From Cryptomeria japonica (Eukaryota; Streptophyta; Pinopsida; Cupressales; Cupressaceae), in contig NC_081415.1 of NCBI RefSeq assembly GCF_030272615.1, positions 505,193,373-505,257,372 of the forward strand: a stretch of DNA of 64,000 nucleotides, given 5' to 3'. Positions 60,284-64,000 of this stretch are shown here, in pieces (positions within the stretch are counted from its first letter, which is position 1; every line of letters begins with the position of its first letter). Under the pieces are notes generated by a model. That model did not search any database, had not been told where the DNA came from, and saw only the letters and a program-made list of their open reading frames with translations. The translations under genes and the position numbers were made by a program.

Positions 60284-60556
60284 ACCAAAAACGCCACCAA
60301 ATCAACCAAAAACACCACCAAATCAACTAGAAACGCCACCATACTAACCATAAACACCACCCTATCTACCAAGAATGTCACTATGCATACCAAAAATGCC
60401 ATTGTTCAGACCCAGAGAGCTGACAAACTGACCAAGAGAGCTAACCTACAGACTAAGAAAGATGACCTATGTACCCAAAACATTGACCAATGGATCAAAA
60501 ATGCTATGCAATGAACCAAAAATGCTAAGTAATGTCCCAGAAACACTACCCTACAA
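60284..60556. repeat. Thirteen 21-bp tandem units
   Basis: Units such as ACCAAAAACACCACCAAATCA follow one another with exactly 21 bases each, thirteen times, though the bases vary a lot. On the minus strand the 7-residue period reads as hydrophobic heptads (FLVDLVV, FLVDLVA, FLVHCIA, FLVCRLA). One TGA breaks the frame at about 60413. Confidence 0.85.
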
Positions 60557-61290
60557 ACCACTACTTTGGAAGGCCCAGAAAGGTCAATTTTAGTGTCGTA
60601 AAGTCCTAGCATGGATTGTGTGAGTTCCCAGAGGCATGTGAAGTTTGTGTTGAGAAACTTTAATTTGTTCATGATGTATTTTGTGCTCTGGTAAGTGGGA
60701 TCATGCCCTATCATTGAGGAGTTTTGTTATGCAGAAGTTGCTCCAGCAAGAGGTTGTTACCTTATTGTTTGAGGGTTGCTTATATGGCTCCGGTGGGATA
60801 TTTTGTACCCCGTTGTTGAGGATTTTTAGTAGTTTATGACGTGCTTATGTTTCATGTTCTTTCTTTGGTACTATGTCTATGAGGCATTGATGAAGGCCCT
60901 ATGCTTGTGATGGTTCATATGTATGCTCTATGTGCAGTATATTCTCAGTGATGTTATGTCATCTTGAAGGCCTTTTTGTGAACATTATTTCATGTTTTGT
61001 GATGTCATTTTATGTGTTACTCTATGGCTTTGCATATGATTAGGGGGAGTGGGCTTCCTTATGAAGACCGGGGTCGCATGAGTTAGGTTTCTTGGCACCT
61101 AGACTGCCAGGGCACAATGGGAGTTTTCCTTTTTGTAATTCAAAGATAACATTTAATAATTGATTGGGATTGGATTTCATCTAATAAGATAATTATATTT
61201 GGTTGGGCCATATGAGATGGAAAGTCAATCTCCCTTGTACTCACATAGGTTGAGATGGCTCCACATGTTTGTTAAGGGATTGTTTTCACC

Positions 61291-61487
61291 CTTGTTTTGT
61301 GAGGGTAGCTTGTATGACGATTAGGAGTATGGATTTCTCTTCTTTGTGAGGATAGCATACATGACTACTATGGGTGCATATTTACCTTCTTTGTGAGGCT
61401 AGCACATAGGAGCATGACTAGTAAGGATGGCCATATTCCCTTCTATATGAGGACAACATGTGATGACAGTATGTAAGAACTAGTTGA
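61291..61487 (+). repeat. Four imperfect units of about 47-54 bases
   Basis: Unit starts are 61291, 61339, 61386 and 61440. Each has CTT-CTTTGTGAGG-TAGCA followed by ATGAC-A-TA-G-ATGG. The array lies inside element E and carries no gene. Confidence 0.65.
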
Positions 61488-62860
61488 TAATGGAGCTATT
61501 AAAATCACATATGACAATCCATCTTTTTCTAAAACCCTTGTCCTGCATCTCAAGATACAAGACCTAATCCCATCGATGACCAAGAGAAATTAGCCACTAG
61601 AATCTTTTGGAGATTGAAGTATGATAAGGATGTTTTTTATTTCATACAATTTACTAGTAAGCATAAGGAAGGTGATGCGCATTGTCTTTTTCATCATAGG
61701 AATTCTAATTCTCTTGAAAATTGTAAAGCATTCAATACGTTTTTTTAATACCTACATGATAGGGCTTGCATAGCTCTTACAATTGATCTTGCACTCTTCC
61801 TTTGTGAAGAGTTAGTGACTTAGCACTCCATTCACCCTCCATGTTTCTCCTCACCCTATGACACTATTATTTAACTCTATTGGAGGCTCTTTGTCACAAG
61901 AGGTGATGCTTTTTCAATTACAATCATCTTGGGACGGCAACATAATTCATTCTTGCTTCTTCTCTCTATTTAAATAAAGTTTGACTATTCTCTTTAGTGG
62001 TTGTATTTTTCATGCTTTGATGTCCTTTCTTGAATGGAATGGTATGTCTCTTATGATTAATCTCTCCTTAGGGGAGTGTGTGATCCTTCATTTAATCCTC
62101 TCTTTCTCTTTGAAGATTATCTCTTCTTTAGAGTTGCATTTTACAATCTTAAAGTCTTTTCTTGCATAGGATATTCATTCATGTGAGTACATTGTGCATT
62201 TTCTTATGTCTAATATCTCCTTAGAGGTTTTTTAATTCTTCTCATTGTCCCTATGCTTGGGATGCAATGATCTTTCTCTCATCCTTTCTCAAGATCCATT
62301 TTTCCTTTGTTGAGTGGTATTTGCTTATGATTGGATGCCATTACTTGTGTGAAGTTGTTTGCTCAAGGATTCCCTCTTATGTAAGAGGTGTGTATCCTTG
62401 ACTACAACATCTTGTTCACTTGGAAATGTGCATCTATCATAAAATTATCCTTCATATTGGGTCAAAAATGTGACCTATCCTTCATCAAGAATCATTTTCA
62501 CCTAGCAATGGGAGGAAGGTAGGTGTTCTTATTCTCCTTCCCTTCTTTTGGTAGAAGGTGTTATGTTTGTTCAAGAAACTCCTTTTGGAGGTAGACGTAT
62601 TTTCAGAAAATATATCTTCTCCTCGAAGGATTCCCTTTACACTCATCGCAAGATATCTCTTTTTCAGCTATCTTATCCTTGCTTGTAAGAGTATTTCCTT
62701 TTTAGATTGGATTTATGAACATTTTTGCCTAAAAGGATATCTCCTTGGTGTTAAAGGTGTGTATCCTTGTTTCTAGCTTCCTTAAGACATCACCATAGGG
62801 CTATGTTGACATCTTCAGGGGGGGCATACATATCGCCCTCTTTGTACTATATTTTTTTGC

Positions 62861-63215
62861 AGTCTTAAACAGGGTGTTCATTCTTCAAACTAGAGAAAAT
62901 AACTCTTATATGAGATGCTTCATGCTCAAAAATGGACATAGAAATGATATATGTCTTATATGGGGTGCACATTATTGAAACCAGAGAAAAAAAAATCTTA
63001 CATGAGATGTCCTCGAAACTAAGCATATATTTGTCTTACACGAGGCTACACATTCTCAAAACTAGATAAAACAAACTATTACACGAGATGTTCCTGATAC
63101 CAGACACACATTTGCATTTTTATTTCATGTCTTACACAGGTTGTTGCATGCTCAAAACTAAAGAAAACAAACTCTTATATGGGATTCTTAACACCTAAAA
63201 CTAGACATCACTTGC
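62861..63215 (+). repeat. Four imperfect units of about 80-96 bases
   Basis: Unit starts are 62861, 62952, 63032 and 63128. Each has TGTCTTACAC-GG, then CTCAAAACTAGAGAAAACAAACTCTTA (in variants) and GAGATG. A second small duplication (CATGGATCACCTAGAAAAA and a variant) follows at 63281-63390. Confidence 0.7.
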
Positions 63216-63822
63216 ACACACGTACAAGGATGAGTGGAACTAGCAAAACACAAATATACTATTCCTACTCTCATCCCCAACATGGATCACCTAGAAAAAA
63301 ACACCTAGAATTTGTATCCATGTCTTATCTCATTCTTCATCTCATGGATTACCTAGAAAAATGCATATAGAATGTGTATCCATGCTTTCTCTCTTTCTTC
63401 TCATGAGCTTATAGTTTTGCTATTTGTAGTTCATGGATGATGTGTGCTCTTTCTCTTTTTATGTGATCACTTGTGTTCTTGAGATGTAATTTTCAAGAAT
63501 GGTACTAGTGGTTGAGACATTTTGATATTGAGGTCTCTTCGGCTAGTTGAATTGAGGTCTTGTTTTTGGTTTTTAGCTTTTGTGTGGTGTGTCTTTTTCC
63601 TTTTTTTCTTTGTTTGCCTTTTTGTTTTTGTCTTGTTTTGTGTGCCCTTGCATATGATTGACTGAGATAAGATCTTAAGATTGGGGGCTTGGTTCCTTGA
63701 AATTAGTGATGTCTTATACTCCTTGTGATTATGCTCCTAATTTCTCCTTTCTTTCATCTCTTTCATCTATTTTACCATGAGTATTTGCATAGGCTCATAC
63801 CTCCATTAATGTGGGGGCTAAA

Positions 63823-64000
63823 TTTAGTGTCATAAATTGTCATTGGGCCAATTTGCACCTCATGTTTATGCCCCTACTTTAGCATGTCCTATCCTCATCA
63901 CCTATCTAGGTCTATTTTATGTTTTTTCTCCAGTTTTGGTGCCATGTACACCCACTGATGGACTTTCTGGATGGATACTCTTCTCCCTAGGGCTTTATTG
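63823..64000 (+). repeat. 3' LTR of element E, cut by the window end
   Basis: It starts TTTAGTGTCATAAATTGTC right after the polypurine tract GTGGGGGCTAAA. The first 18 bases match the A/B LTR start (TGTAGTGTCATAAATTGT) except one. The rest is diverged. Confidence 0.7.

Larger units (their letters stand above)
59815..63822 (+). mobile_element. Element E: 3' part of a Tat-related element
   Basis: It has no intact gene. A short coding remnant near 61640-61750 reads AHCLFHHRNSNSLENCKAF, with the spacing of the Tat Gag zinc motif (C-x2-H-x9-C). The part 62565-62780 matches the element B 3' region. The end, GTGGGGGCTAAA at 63811-63822, is a polypurine tract like those of A and B. Three tandem arrays lie in it. 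Its 5' half is not in this window or was lost. Confidence 0.65.

Noticed and set aside
60284-60556. CRISPR array
   Set aside because: The 21-base units abut with no spacers and the DNA is eukaryotic transposon sequence.
1-64000. Host genes, tRNA, rRNA or bacterial-style operons
   Set aside because: I looked for them and found none. Open frames outside the retroelement proteins are short, low in complexity or antisense to known domains.

Overview
The window is repeat-dense nuclear DNA from a seed plant with a large genome. Tat-lineage Ty3/gypsy elements with two RNase H domains, a chromodomain gypsy element, a Ty1/copia element and a plant L1-like LINE are stacked inside one another. I see no ordinary host gene, rRNA, tRNA or CRISPR array. 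A gymnosperm (conifer) is my guess from the style of the repeats, and it is an inference only. Nearly every coding region is broken by stops and frameshifts, so this is old transposon sediment.

Layout. 1-1171: AT-rich DNA with an LTR-like stretch. 1188-7386: L1-like LINE on the minus strand with a perfect 16-bp target duplication. 7792-43806: a large Tat-type element, 'A' (5' LTR 7792-9450, protease/G-patch/RT/RNase H/second RNase H/integrase 9626-15171). Downstream of pol it carries an antisense plant mobile domain (PMD) ORF. That ORF is cut into three pieces (31511-32422, 23589-23708, about 15800-16848, minus strand) by a complete copia element (16849-23583, duplication AGTAG) and a complete chromodomain gypsy element 'C' (23709-31510, duplication CCCCA). 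When the two elements are removed on paper, the PMD frame runs through both insertion points. A solo copia-type LTR (32423-33814) lies just upstream of the PMD ORF.

Inside A sits a second Tat-type element, 'B' (5' LTR 33989-35637, ORFs 35907-39162). It has protease and G-patch but no RT, RNase H or integrase. A third Tat-type element, 'D' (5' LTR plus a full gag-pol on the minus strand, 47567-58742), sits in the 3' part of B. The 3' LTRs of B (44370-47518) and A (42151-43806) both lie on the minus strand although their 5' LTRs lie on the plus strand. The duplication of B (CTATG) and a split duplication GGAAC at the two oppositely oriented D LTRs (40702-41741 and 58743-59814) show that 41742-58742 was inverted by recombination between inverted LTRs. 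Undoing this one inversion restores element order for A, B and D.

59815-63822 is the 3' untranslated part of another Tat-related element 'E', full of short tandem arrays (including thirteen exact-length 21-bp units). The start of its 3' LTR (63823) runs off the window.

The genes do not work together as a pathway. They are the polyproteins (Gag, protease, RT, RNase H, integrase) of separate retroelements. The least ordinary items are the antisense PMD ORF inside a retroelement, the gag-less leader proteins shared by A and B, the G-patch after the protease in three elements, and the LTR-mediated inversion.
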